From assembly GCA_001931905.2 (NCBI GenBank), contig MSJI02000672.1, positions 55,088-119,087 on the forward strand: a stretch of 64,000 bases of DNA, given 5' to 3'. This document shows positions 32,531 to 41,912 of this stretch, in pieces. A program made the translations under genes and the position numbers. Positions within the stretch are counted from its first letter, which is position 1. Each line of letters opens with the position of its first letter. The DNA comes from Cladosporium sp. IMV 00045. Its lineage: Eukaryota; Ascomycota; Dothideomycetes; Cladosporiales; Cladosporiaceae. Under the pieces are notes generated by a model. That model was not told the origin of the DNA. It saw nothing but the letters and a program-made list of their open reading frames with translations, and did no database searches.

Positions 32531-32984
32531 GATGAGAATTCTTTCTTTGGGTCAGGGAGTTCGAGGTAGAATCTGTGTTGTTTTCTTCGTTTTTTTATAA
32601 TTATTTTGCAAGGGCCCCAGGCAGGCCAATTCGCCATCGACACTTATACGATTGGCATTCGCCCACGTTGCCCACTCTCGTCCACTCTGTTGACATCAGG
32701 GCGGGGCAGCTTGTCAATTGCAGCGGGGGTCAGGCCCTCGCGGCCTTGTCTGCTGTGCCGCTTTGCGGGGGACGCAAGCCGTGATCTGACATCGCCATGC
32801 CCAAATGCAAGCCTCGAGAGGGGGAGTATTGCTGCCGATGGACCGAATTCATATATCCGGTGGCTAGGTCTGGTTATAATGACGTGAAGACGAAAGAAAG
32901 CGAACACGTCCTTGGTGGTTTCTCGGTCAAACTTGGGATCAACGTGGCCGAAATGTGACGTCCCGTCTAACGATTCCTGGGAAA
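32531..32984. promoter_or_regulatory. Divergent promoter of dehydrogenase and enoyl-CoA hydratase
   Basis: About 455 bp separating two starts that point apart. A GC-rich stretch lies in the middle (32690-32780). No specific site is assigned, but the spacing allows shared control. Confidence 0.5.
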
Positions 32985-33947
32985 ATGTATTATCGATCTT
33001 GGCGAACAGTCCATCGCACGGCAGACTCATGCTACGGCCACCTACATGCCCGATATCATACGAGGTGGTCAGCATGTATTGGCACAAGAAGCAAGCTGAC
33101 CACATCTACGCGGAGTCGCCCCTACAGTACAATAGACAAGGGAGCTGCAGTCGATTGCAGGATTGAGGAGCTTCAGCCTGGAAAGAACATAGCAACGGTC
33201 ACGGTTTCCAACCCAAGAAAACTGAACATTGTGACAATGCCGTTGCTTGTCCAGATCGTCGAGAATTGCAAGGAACTTGCAAAACATTCATCTATCAGGG
33301 CGGTAGTTCTCACCAGTGGTAAACCAGCTCCAGGCAAGGCACCTGCTTTCATCGGTGGCGCAGACATCAACGAAATGCACCGCCTTTCTGGGCCAGATGA
33401 AGCCCGGCAGTTCATCACGCGCATACATCTCGCTTGCAAAGCTATCCGCGACTTGCACGTCCCGGTCATCGCTCGCGTGCATGGTTACTCTCTCGGCGCT
33501 GGGTTGGAGATCATGGCCGCGTGTGATCTTCGCATTGCCAGCGAGAGCTCTACCTTCGGAATGCCAGAGGTGAGGGTTGGGATTCCCTCGGTCGTTGAAG
33601 CAGCCCTTCTGCCTGGACTGATTGGCATGGCTCGCACGAAGCGTATGCTATATCTTGCTGAGAACATTGGCGCTTTGCAAGCTGAGTCATGGGGGCTGGT
33701 CGACCGAATTGTTCCAGATGAACCCTCGTTGGACTCCGCTGTGCGTGAATGGACTGGGAAGATCTGTGAAGCAGGACCTCTGGCAATGCGGGAGCAAAAA
33801 CGGCTGATTCAGAAGTGGGAGGAGTGCTCAGCTTCCGAGGGCATCGCGGCAGGTATTGACTCATTCTCAAATGCATATGCTGATGGAGGTTATGAACCGA
33901 AGGCATACATGAGTCACTTCTTGAAGAAAGATAAATTCGAATCCTAG
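32985..33947 (+). CDS. Enoyl-CoA hydratase/isomerase family protein, probably mitochondrial
   Basis: Single exon, 320 residues from the first ATG (MYYRSWRTVHR); an upstream GTG is not used. The first 50 residues are rich in Arg, Ser and Thr with no acidic residue until the end, and finish RSRPYSTID, which looks like a mitochondrial presequence with cleavage near RPYS. The crotonase fold follows: oxyanion-hole FIGGADINEM, GYSLGAGLEIMAACDLRIAS and FGMPEVRVGIPS. Both catalytic glutamates of true hydratases appear conserved (the E of LEIM and of MPEV). It likely hydrates a trans-2-enoyl-CoA in fatty-acid or branched-chain degradation; the substrate is unknown. Confidence 0.87.
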   Translation: MYYRSWRTVHRTADSCYGHLHARYHTRWSACIGTRSKLTTSTRSRPYSTIDKGAAVDCRIEELQPGKNIATVTVSNPRKLNIVTMPLLVQIVENCKELAKHSSIRAVVLTSGKPAPGKAPAFIGGADINEMHRLSGPDEARQFITRIHLACKAIRDLHVPVIARVHGYSLGAGLEIMAACDLRIASESSTFGMPEVRVGIPSVVEAALLPGLIGMARTKRMLYLAENIGALQAESWGLVDRIVPDEPSLDSAVREWTGKICEAGPLAMREQKRLIQKWEECSASEGIAAGIDSFSNAYADGGYEPKAYMSHFLKKDKFES

Positions 33948-34506
33948 GCCCTAAAGCGCCCAACGCGTCGATTGCTCACGACTGCCAACTATGGACTTAG
34001 TGGCGTAACGCCGATTTTAATATATTATGACTGTGCCACGAAGGAAGCGAACATTGTATGACTAAATATCGTTCCTTTTGGCTTTATAGTCATTTTGTAA
34101 GTATTCTACATCACCAGTATTAACATGTAGATAATATTGCAGGTACTTTTGCTTTCCCACTGATTCAACTTTGACAATTGTATCAATGAACTACCCTGAT
34201 CCCATCTCACGAGGCATAGTATACATTTACCTGATGGGCGGATCTGTCGCTTTCGCAATGGTCCCAATGTAGTGATGTTGTGACGGGAGGATTCCGTATC
34301 GTATTCCATTGTGGATCTATCCTCGGTGTTAGGGAATTGATGACAAAATCCAGGTATCAAAGCTCGTGTCGTGTGAAGGAGAAACGTATGACATCAAATC
34401 CTGCAGGTGACTGCAGTATCTACACCTTGAATCTAGGTATATATCTATCTAAACATATCCACGTCTCACTACCATCAAAATTCATACCAAATTTACCATC
34501 AACAAA
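33948..34506. other. Intergenic region, no gene seen
   Basis: About 560 bp, AT-rich, between the enoyl-CoA hydratase stop and the SDR start. It contains the 3' UTR of the former and the promoter of the latter. No coding frame is supported. Confidence 0.5.
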
Positions 34507-35277
34507 ATGGCTCGCATCTTCATCACTGGCAGCACCGACGGCCTCGGCCTTCTCTCTGCGAAGCTTCTCTCGGAACAAGGCCACAGCGTCTTCCTCCATG
34601 CCCGCAATGCTGAACGAGCATCCCAGGCCAAAGCAGCAGTGCCCAAAGCCCAAGGTGTCATCATCGGTGATCTTTCAAACGTCTCAGACGTGAAGCAGCT
34701 CGCCGCCGATGCCAACAAGGCTGGACCTTTTGACGCTGTTGTTCACAATGCTGGCCTCGGACTCACCACCAATGGCCAGAAGACTGCTGAGGGCGTAGCC
34801 CAGATTTTTGCCGTCAACAGCATGGCACCTTACATTCTGACCGCTCTCATGGACAAGCCGAAGAGGCTCTTGTACGTCAGCTCCGGACTGCACTTCGGTG
34901 GCGACCCCAGCCTCGAGGACGTCACTTGGGCCACAAGGGAGTTCCGACCATCGGATGCATACAACGATACCAAGATGCAAAATGTTATGCTCTCGAAAGC
35001 AGTCGCCACGCGCTGGCCTGATGTGCAGAGCGGCTCTCTTGACCCAGGCTGGGTGAAGACTAAGCTGGGAGGGTCGGCCGCGCCTGGTACCACGGACGCT
35101 CCAGCAGAGATGATTGCTGGGTACGCTACCGGAAAATCCTGTGCAGGCGATCAAACAGGTGCCTACTTGACTCCGCGCGGCGTGGAGGAGCCGCATGATG
35201 CGACTAAGCTGGCTGAGAAGCAGGATCGTCTGATGCAGATTTACAAGGAGGTATCGGGTGTTTCGTTCCCCCAGTAA
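34507..35277 (+). CDS. Short-chain dehydrogenase/reductase
   Basis: Single exon, 256 residues, a classical-size SDR. The cofactor motif is TGSTDGLG near residue 8, the structural NAG is in VVHNAGLG, the catalytic Ser is in YVSSG and the Tyr/Lys pair is in AYNDTK. Arg after the second strand (HARNAER) suggests NADP preference. The DPGWVKTKLGG block and a C-terminal half with little extension resemble retinol-dehydrogenase-like SDRs that act on small carbonyl compounds. No membrane segment or targeting signal is present. The exact substrate is unknown. Confidence 0.87.
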   Translation: MARIFITGSTDGLGLLSAKLLSEQGHSVFLHARNAERASQAKAAVPKAQGVIIGDLSNVSDVKQLAADANKAGPFDAVVHNAGLGLTTNGQKTAEGVAQIFAVNSMAPYILTALMDKPKRLLYVSSGLHFGGDPSLEDVTWATREFRPSDAYNDTKMQNVMLSKAVATRWPDVQSGSLDPGWVKTKLGGSAAPGTTDAPAEMIAGYATGKSCAGDQTGAYLTPRGVEEPHDATKLAEKQDRLMQIYKEVSGVSFPQ

Positions 35278-35523
35278 ACACTGCTTCATGGCTTTGCCTC
35301 GCGGAGAGCTCACATTTTCAATTAGATCTCCCTGCCGATTGCAGCAGAGCAGTACTCACTAGGCTGTGCAGGGGGCATGTTGATCAAGAACGAGCCATAA
35401 CGACATGCCATGTCAACGGACAATGAGTGGGCGAAGCAACACATGAAATTCATTATCTAAGCGTCATTCTCGTCTTGAACTGGCCCTCGTGACAAGTAAT
35501 CATGAAGTCTCAAGAAACACCAA

Positions 35524-36447
35524 TCAATCATCCAAGGTCGAGACAGGAACAATAGAATGCTCCATCTGTTTGCCGTCTGCTTCCGAATACCCATCATGAA
35601 CATGGTTTGGGCTTGGATCTCGACTAGAATCTCTAGGACGGACCGCCTTACGTGGCACAAAATGATGATGGCTCATCACTTCAGAGCCAGCGCGCTTGAA
35701 GCCTAGAAATGCCGATGATCAGCACATGGGATGTCAAGCTTTGATAGTTGCAGAACGCGAAAACATACCCTTTTCTTCGTGAAACGATTCATTGACTTCC
35801 GTAGTCGCCGTCATGGTCTTATAGCAGCCCAAAGTTTTCGCAACCTTGTCTAAAGCCTCCAACATCCTGCCTCCCAGATTCTTCCCGCTCTGACCTTCTG
35901 CAACCAACAAGTCTTCAACATGCCCGACCAAACACATATCATGCGTGAACTTCCTCTCCATCACCAGCGTACCGGAACAGACCACCCAGTTCTCCGAGTT
36001 CGTGATCACGAGCACGATATAAGTATCACTTCTGCTGCGCAGATACTCGCACCGCTCATCCCATTTGGCGCGCGACATCGTCCCGACGTGCTTCAGGTGC
36101 TGGTACCCATTGTCGAAATCCTCCCTTTGCAGAGAGCGAAATTGATAGCCCCGGGGTAGTTTGTCTTCAATATCCGCGTCGACGGTCACGTTCGCAAGCG
36201 GCTGATCGCTCGGGGGCAGCTCCTTTGTGTAATCCAATCCACCTCCGATGCCGTAGTTGATATTCCCGCCTCCAATGGCCCTGGCTAATTTAGACTCTTC
36301 AAGGCGCGAGGCATTTGGGTGTTGTTTGGGTTGCGGAAGAAGCTCCGCGATGATTTCGTTTGGACTGACAATCGCGCGAACGATGCGTGATTGTGAGGCG
36401 GCGCGATTACGCTGCTGTGAGCTGTCGTTCGGCGGAATCACCGCCAT
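35524..36447 (-). CDS. Gna1-like GNAT acetyltransferase with altered active-site motif
   Basis: Two exons, 36447-35769 and 35702-35524, give 285 residues. The domain matches glucosamine-6-phosphate N-acetyltransferase: LPRGYQFRSLQREDFDNGY, WDERCEYLRSRSDTYIVLV, ERKFTHDMCLVGHVEDLLV, an acetyl-CoA loop GQSGKNLGGRML and LGCYKT. Canonical Gna1 then has an N-x-x-F-Y-x-K-C-G-F block; here it reads NESFHEEKGFKRAG, so the conserved Tyr (reported as catalytic in yeast Gna1) is His, the Cys is Lys, and the preceding LDCSE-like segment is TATTE. There is an extra 90-residue N-terminal part and a 55-residue polar tail. It looks like a diverged paralogue, perhaps with a different acceptor or low activity. 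Confidence 0.85.
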
Positions 36448-37034
36448 CGCGAGAGCCGCGAAAATGACCCTTTAGGATGAGAGAAAACGGGAACAGGAGA
36501 GAATGAGACCAACCTTGAAACGGGACCGCTACAATACATGTATTTACGCCGGACGCGGCGGACCTGAAGAAGGCGTGATGCAATTGCTCGCATTCTTTTC
36601 CACACGGAGATGCCAAGTTGTCTCACAGCGTGCCAGCCCGGTGCTTGTTGGTGCAAGCAATGCTCCCGTAGTGTCTTTGAATGGTGTAAGAATATTCTTG
36701 GCGTGTGGCAGTTGGTGTGGTTCAGTTCGAGTCAATGATTTCGGATTCCCCGCCCACCGAAGCCGACGAAGCTAGCGAGCATATCGCAACAGGAAGGCTG
36801 GCTGTATGTATTGAACAATAATGGATGAATGCTATCGAGGCGACCGAATAAGAATCCTAAGATGCCATAAATTGATTGTGTGAAGAAATATGGCGTCAAG
36901 TCATGATTTGAAGTGCGCAACAGTATGCGTGATATCATCATATAGGAGTCGATCAGTACTGCTAATCCGTTGCAAGCGTATATAAGGTCGTGGTATCATT
37001 AGGACAGCAACAGCATGTCTATATGAGCATGCCA
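36448..37034. other. Intergenic region, no gene seen
   Basis: About 590 bp upstream of the Gna1-like gene and downstream of the Rab escort gene, both on the minus strand. Small frames are present but show no domain or splice support. Confidence 0.5.
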
Positions 37035-38750
37035 TTAATCGTCATCCTCCATTCCTTCCCTTGCGTCAAAGACCATGAAACCCTCCGTCTCTCCAGTTAT
37101 TTGTTGCCAGGCAAGTTTTACATCGCCCAAGACGGAATCCGGCATTCCAAGATCGAGTGGAACGTTGGACAGCACGATAACGTTTGAGACAGGGCTGGTA
37201 GCTTGCTGCACATCTTTTTGGTGGTATGTGAGCGACCATAACGCTCGTGAGGCTTCGTCGGTTCCTTGTAGTAGCCTCTGAACAGCGGCGTTAAGGCGTT
37301 GTTTCCCTTCTTCGACTGGGAGAGCGACTGATGAATAGAGGACACCTAGAGCTAGGTTAGTTTCCGTTCATCTGGCTCATGTTGTATTTCAATGGTGTAG
37401 TGTTCGATCGTATCAGGGATTGGAAATTTTTTAATCAAAGCAATTCAGGCAATGTAGATAAGTTTTTTCGTAAGATCATCATGATGTTGAGATGGATGGG
37501 CGAATGGCAAGAACTTACTCTGTGATGAGGGGCATTCACCCGACTCGTGCGAGTGCAATATGATATGCACTGGTGGTTCATTTGGACTGTCCGCAGGGAC
37601 GAGGGCGACTGCGCCGGCGGGTTTGACGCCACCTTCCGAGGTTGGAGGGAAGAACGTGTCTAATGACGGAGCAACGATTGTTATGCTCCTTGTCAAGCCA
37701 TCGTTCGACGTTGGTGATGTGGAAGAAGGAATATCATTAGGACATCCTGCCACCCACGTTGTAGTGACTTTCTCGCCTCCAGAAAGGACGAGCTCAATCT
37801 TCCCTTCGGAAAGCTCAGATATTGAGTCAATGCCCTTCTTGAGAACGTAGACACCACCTCCTACAGCACCAGCGCGACATGCAACCTGTGCAACTTCTGC
37901 AAGACCTCCCCACTTTGGCAGTACAGCACCAAATCCAGGTCCAAAGACACCAATGCTCCGGAGATGACGTGCTATTCTAGGCAGTGCAAAAGCAGTAGAG
38001 GTCTGCTGAGGTGGATCTACGCCCAGTGTCAAGGCGAGTAAGGGCGCAAGTGAGTTTTGCGGAATGTCAAACTTCTGTTGCAAGAAATCGGGAAATGGCT
38101 TTTCAGCATCGTGTTCCCAAGACTCGGGATGCTCATCGAAAGTTTGGACAAAGCGCAGAAACTTCATGAGAGCTCGCTTTCCCCTGAGGCCCACGCTGGT
38201 ATCCTGGAAGATATCTTCTCGGCTACTGGGAACGCGAGGAATCGCCGGCCTGGAGCCGTTACTTTCTTCCTTGGGCTCAACTATGAACCACGAGCCGACT
38301 GCTTGGAACTCAAGCTGGTTGTGTATCCGAGATGAGACCAAGGTGGACAGCATGCTTGACTGCGCATGTGTTATTTGAGGAGCCAGAGCCAAGGAGTATG
38401 CGCGAGGTTGCGATAGCTTCACGGCTCCATCGCTCTCTTCCTGCTTGTCGACGATGGCGTTGTCGAAGGTTGAACCCTGGCAATCGCTCCCATTGTGCTT
38501 TGTAGCCCATTCCTCTGCTTCCGACAAACTCAAAGCAGCTTCGTTGCCGCCATAGTATTCGTTTCGATCGAGGTGCAAGATATTCTTGCCTGACCGTGAG
38601 AGAGACCTTTCAAGGCGAGCTTATGTCAGTTAGCCGAGAACATATTGATTGCTGAAGACAAAGATGCTGGACTTACAAGGCAAGCAGAGATTGCGGCAAT
38701 CCAGTGCCTGCGATCACGGCGTCCCACTGTGTGCCGTCAAGAGACTCCAT
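37035..38750 (-). CDS. mrs6: Rab escort protein (Mrs6/REP, GDI superfamily)
   Basis: Three exons, 38750-38677, 38606-37519 and 37345-37035, give 490 residues. Splicing restores the GDI/REP N-terminus: WDAVIAGTGLPQSLLALSLSRSGKN, then ILHLDRNEYYGG. Further matches are RPAIPRVPSSREDIF, LRGKRALMKFLRFV, the ARHLRSIGVFGPGFGAVLPKWGG block and a C-terminal VLYSSVALP. An insertion relative to GDI supports REP rather than GDI. REP presents newly made Rab GTPases to geranylgeranyl transferase II and delivers them to membranes. It shares a 187 bp bidirectional promoter with the mitochondrial thioesterase gene. Confidence 0.87.
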
Positions 38751-38937
38751 ACTGTGGTATGTTAGAGATTGGTGTGAAGAAGAGAGACAGAGAGAATCGC
38801 AGGTTAAAAGCTTCCGCGGCTTGCCCGTAGCGCGCCAAGACAAGACCATCCCGAGCCATAGCTTGCGCTGCAATGAGAATCATGGGACTCGTTCTCTAAA
38901 TAAAATACTTGCTACGTTTTGTCATAATAAACCCGCC
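38751..38937. promoter_or_regulatory. Short bidirectional promoter
   Basis: Only 187 bp separate the Rab escort protein start (minus) from the hotdog thioesterase start (plus), so both core promoters must fit here. No motif is assigned. Confidence 0.55.
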
Positions 38938-39984
38938 ATGAGTGTAACCAGAACTCTGCGGCCTTGTGCCATCCGCCCGCAGCTATCCCTCCGGTATCAA
39001 TTCATCCGCCGCAGCGAGTCAACCGCCTCAAACACTACCCGATCGAAACCTCAGTCCTCTCCTCCTCCACCTCCTTCTCCTCCTAAAGGTTTCTTCAGAA
39101 GACACCGTCGCATAGCATGGATTACAGGTGCTACTTTGGGAGGAGGTGCTCTGGGAAGCTTTGCATTTCACGCAATTGCACCACCTGCGATGCCTGAATA
39201 TGGAAGTCATGGAGACAATATCCTTATGGCTGACTTGAATGCGAGGATCGACGACGAATTCAAAGTCAAAGTGCTGAGAGGAAAATGTCTGGGTGTCACA
39301 AAGCAGCTCCGCGGTGTTGAAGGTGGATGGGTAGAAGTCGTTCCCCGTCCTACAGAGGAGGATTCTCTGGATGTTAAAGAGAGGAAGGGTTTGGTTGCCT
39401 CTCTTCAAGGAGCGCAAGGACTTGGCGTTGAGAGAGTATTCTGGGATAGAGGAGAGCACAAATTGATTGCAATCGTGTGGTTTGGAGGAGCTCTCTCTGG
39501 ATGGCCAGGTGTAACGCACGGCGGCGTAATAGCTACGCAATTAGCAGAGAAGTTCGCTCTCGCTGAGTCACTTGCGGAGACTCCTGCCTCGGTCACAGCA
39601 GCAGCGATTCCCCAGCGCTTACCCGGAACTGGCGACCATGCGAAGATGCCTCTTCCTGCCGAGCCCGTGGACGAGCCAGCGCAACTGAGCTTGAGCTACG
39701 TGAAGCCGACTTATGCGAACGGGTTCTACGTGATACGTGTCTCGCCTTCTCTCCCACTGGAGGAAGATCCTCAGCACATTGTACCGTCAGAGCCTGCTGG
39801 TGGTCATGAGTACGAAGCCACAATTGAGACGCTGGACGCGCGGATTTGCGTCAAGGGCAAGGCCAAGTTCAAGCCAAGTACGAAGCTACAGAGGGCTGAG
39901 GCGCAGGTCAAGGATGTTGCAAGTGCCAGTTACGACACATTCAAGGAATGGATGTGGACTAGCAGGCAAAAGACGTCTAGGTAA
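38938..39984 (+). CDS. Mitochondrial hotdog-fold (PaaI/4HBT-type) thioesterase-like protein, Fmp10-like
   Basis: Single exon, 348 residues starting MSVTRTLRPCAIRPQL. The first 50 residues are Arg/Ser-rich without acidic residues, as in a mitochondrial presequence. A Pro run and one transmembrane helix (IAWITGATLGGGALGSFAFHA) follow. The hotdog core is around WFGGALSGWPGVTHGGVIATQLAEK, with the HGG motif on the long helix, and continues with LSYVKPTYANGFYVIRV and ETLDARICVKGKAKF. Family knowledge suggests acyl-CoA thioester hydrolysis at the inner membrane; the substrate is unknown. The open frame extends upstream from an ATG at 38704, but that would overlap the neighbour's promoter and hide the presequence. 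Confidence 0.82.
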   Translation: MSVTRTLRPCAIRPQLSLRYQFIRRSESTASNTTRSKPQSSPPPPPSPPKGFFRRHRRIAWITGATLGGGALGSFAFHAIAPPAMPEYGSHGDNILMADLNARIDDEFKVKVLRGKCLGVTKQLRGVEGGWVEVVPRPTEEDSLDVKERKGLVASLQGAQGLGVERVFWDRGEHKLIAIVWFGGALSGWPGVTHGGVIATQLAEKFALAESLAETPASVTAAAIPQRLPGTGDHAKMPLPAEPVDEPAQLSLSYVKPTYANGFYVIRVSPSLPLEEDPQHIVPSEPAGGHEYEATIETLDARICVKGKAKFKPSTKLQRAEAQVKDVASASYDTFKEWMWTSRQKTSR

Positions 39985-40483
39985 ATTCAGCAATTCGATT
40001 GGACTATCGTCAAAGACCACAGGTTTTGCGTCATTGGACAAACAAACTTGTTTTCATGAACATATTAACGGAGCTATTCTACCATGCAATGAGACTACTC
40101 AGGGTGGCGACAAATATTACGCTGAAATAGCTCCATGCATCCATCTCGTGTCGATGCTCGGCCTACAGTTGCATCTTTGATTGTAATGTACAAAGACCGT
40201 TCGGAGTCACGCCCAACTGGGTATAAGGTTCTTTCCACGACAGCTCCGGGTTGTCCGGGAATCCTACAGGCTTGTAAGAAGGAATGCGATTATTCACTTT
40301 TCGGGCAAATCAAATCCCCAAGCGTTATTAAAGCTGAAATCCAGCTGCGCTGCGTAAGCAGCCACATACACAGATTACAAATGGTCTTCTCTCAGATATG
40401 TTCATGTATCTGCAGCTTCCCTGGTCCCGATTAAAGCTCCTTTTGACAAGTCATCATCCACGGACTACTCTTCCAATTTGACA
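39985..40483. other. Intergenic region, no gene seen
   Basis: About 500 bp between two plus-strand genes. No coding frame, RNA gene or repeat is supported. Confidence 0.5.
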
Positions 40484-41494
40484 ATGGACAAACTGCAATC
40501 ATTGCAATTCTCGGACCTCCAAACCCTCACCCATGTACCACCCCAATACCTAAAGCCGCTGGCTGCTGTTGGCGGTGTTTGGGCAACGTACCAGCTGTGG
40601 AAGCTGACCAGTTTCACCTGGAGCCACTTCCTTCGCCCGAACAACCTGAACAAGTATAAAGGCGGCAAAGGCGAGCCATGGGCACTTGTGACCGGTGCCT
40701 CTGATGGTATAGGCGTGGGCTTTGCCGAAGAGCTTTGCCAGCAAGGCTTCAACGTCGTCTTGCATGGCCGTAACGAGAGGAAGCTGCAAGGCGTGAGGGA
40801 CACCTTGCAGTCTCAGTGGCCCGCAAGGAAGTTCAAGATCTTGATATTGGATGCCGTCAAAGATTGCGACGGTGCCAAGCTTGAAGCAGCCGTCGCCGAC
40901 TTGAAGGCGATCAACCTCAAAGTCCTCATCAACAATGTCGGTGGCGGCGTTGGCAAGCCGATGCTCGAAACCTTCCTCGAACTAACCCCCGAGCGAATTG
41001 ATGGATGGATCGATGTCAACCTCCGTTTCCCTACGCAGCTCACCAAGCAAGTTCTGCCACAGCTCATCGCGACTCAGCCCGCACTGATCATTAACATCGG
41101 CAGCGCTTCAGGCGATGTCCCTTCGCCGTGGCTCTCGGTATACAGTGGCGCCAAAGCCTTCAACAGATCCTGGTCGCGATCTCTGTCGGTCGAGCTGATG
41201 GATGCTGGTCACGACATTGATTGCCATGCAATTGTTGTGGGTGCCGTCTCGACAAACCGAATGAAGCGCCCCGTCGACATACAAACCCCAACAACAAGAA
41301 ACATGGCGAAAGCTTCTCTTGGCTATGCTGGCTCGGGAAAGACGGATGTGGCTGCCTACTGGGGTCATGAGTTTATGCTGTGGTCATTCTCGTTGCTGCC
41401 TGGCGCTTACGCTCTGAATTTCGTTAGAAAGCTATCGAGGAAGATCATGGACGATGAGCGAAAGGAAATGGCAGAGGAGGCAAAGAAGCAGTAA
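40484..41494 (+). CDS. Very-long-chain 3-ketoacyl-CoA reductase-like SDR (Ifa38/HSD17B12 type)
   Basis: Single exon, 336 residues from the first ATG (MDKLQSLQF); a TTG six bases upstream is not used. An N-terminal hydrophobic segment (YLKPLAAVGGVWATYQLW) should anchor it in the ER. The SDR core has TGASDGIG, the HGRNERKL cofactor loop, NNVGGG, IGSASGDVPS and YSGAKAF (Tyr/Lys pair), and it ends in a Lys/Glu-rich tail. Layout and length fit the KAR family, which performs the first reduction in very-long-chain fatty acid elongation. Yeast Ifa38 has a KKXX retrieval signal; here the end is AKKQ, slightly off that pattern. It could be a paralogue with another ketone substrate. Confidence 0.83.
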   Translation: MDKLQSLQFSDLQTLTHVPPQYLKPLAAVGGVWATYQLWKLTSFTWSHFLRPNNLNKYKGGKGEPWALVTGASDGIGVGFAEELCQQGFNVVLHGRNERKLQGVRDTLQSQWPARKFKILILDAVKDCDGAKLEAAVADLKAINLKVLINNVGGGVGKPMLETFLELTPERIDGWIDVNLRFPTQLTKQVLPQLIATQPALIINIGSASGDVPSPWLSVYSGAKAFNRSWSRSLSVELMDAGHDIDCHAIVVGAVSTNRMKRPVDIQTPTTRNMAKASLGYAGSGKTDVAAYWGHEFMLWSFSLLPGAYALNFVRKLSRKIMDDERKEMAEEAKKQ

Positions 41495-41912
41495 TTTTGT
41501 TCTCTGGTCCTTTCTTGAAGCTGATATAATCGGAAGAATGATATCTGAGTCAGATGCTGCTCGAGCGACACCTACTATTTTGTTCCTCGGTTGAATAGTC
41601 CCTAACAGATGAGAATGCAATGATCATGGCTTGACTTGTGTTTTATTTGTCTTGAGAACTTGTTCTCGAAAATGACGAGGGAGGTGTGACTCGCGTCAAC
41701 GAATTCAGGACTGTTCTTGCATTTCTGCTTGTGACTTCCCTCCAGGGCGTAGACATCGGCAGCAGCAACGACATCACCGAAGTCTTGCGAATCTCGATAC
41801 CTCGTCTTGCCTGTGAGTCTCACATACCATGACATTGCGAATCCACACATCAAGGACATTCTTTGTGTCCATCCAACGAGTATTCGTTTGTCCAACACGC
41901 TCACTCTGCAAC
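41495..41912. other. Intergenic region, no gene seen
   Basis: About 420 bp with the 3' UTR of the SDR gene and the upstream region of the SH3 protein gene. A 109-codon antisense frame lacks any recognisable domain. Confidence 0.45.

Noticed and set aside
36720..36760. GTTCGAGT-like B-box resembling a tRNA gene
   Set aside because: No matching A-box or cloverleaf could be formed around it on either strand.
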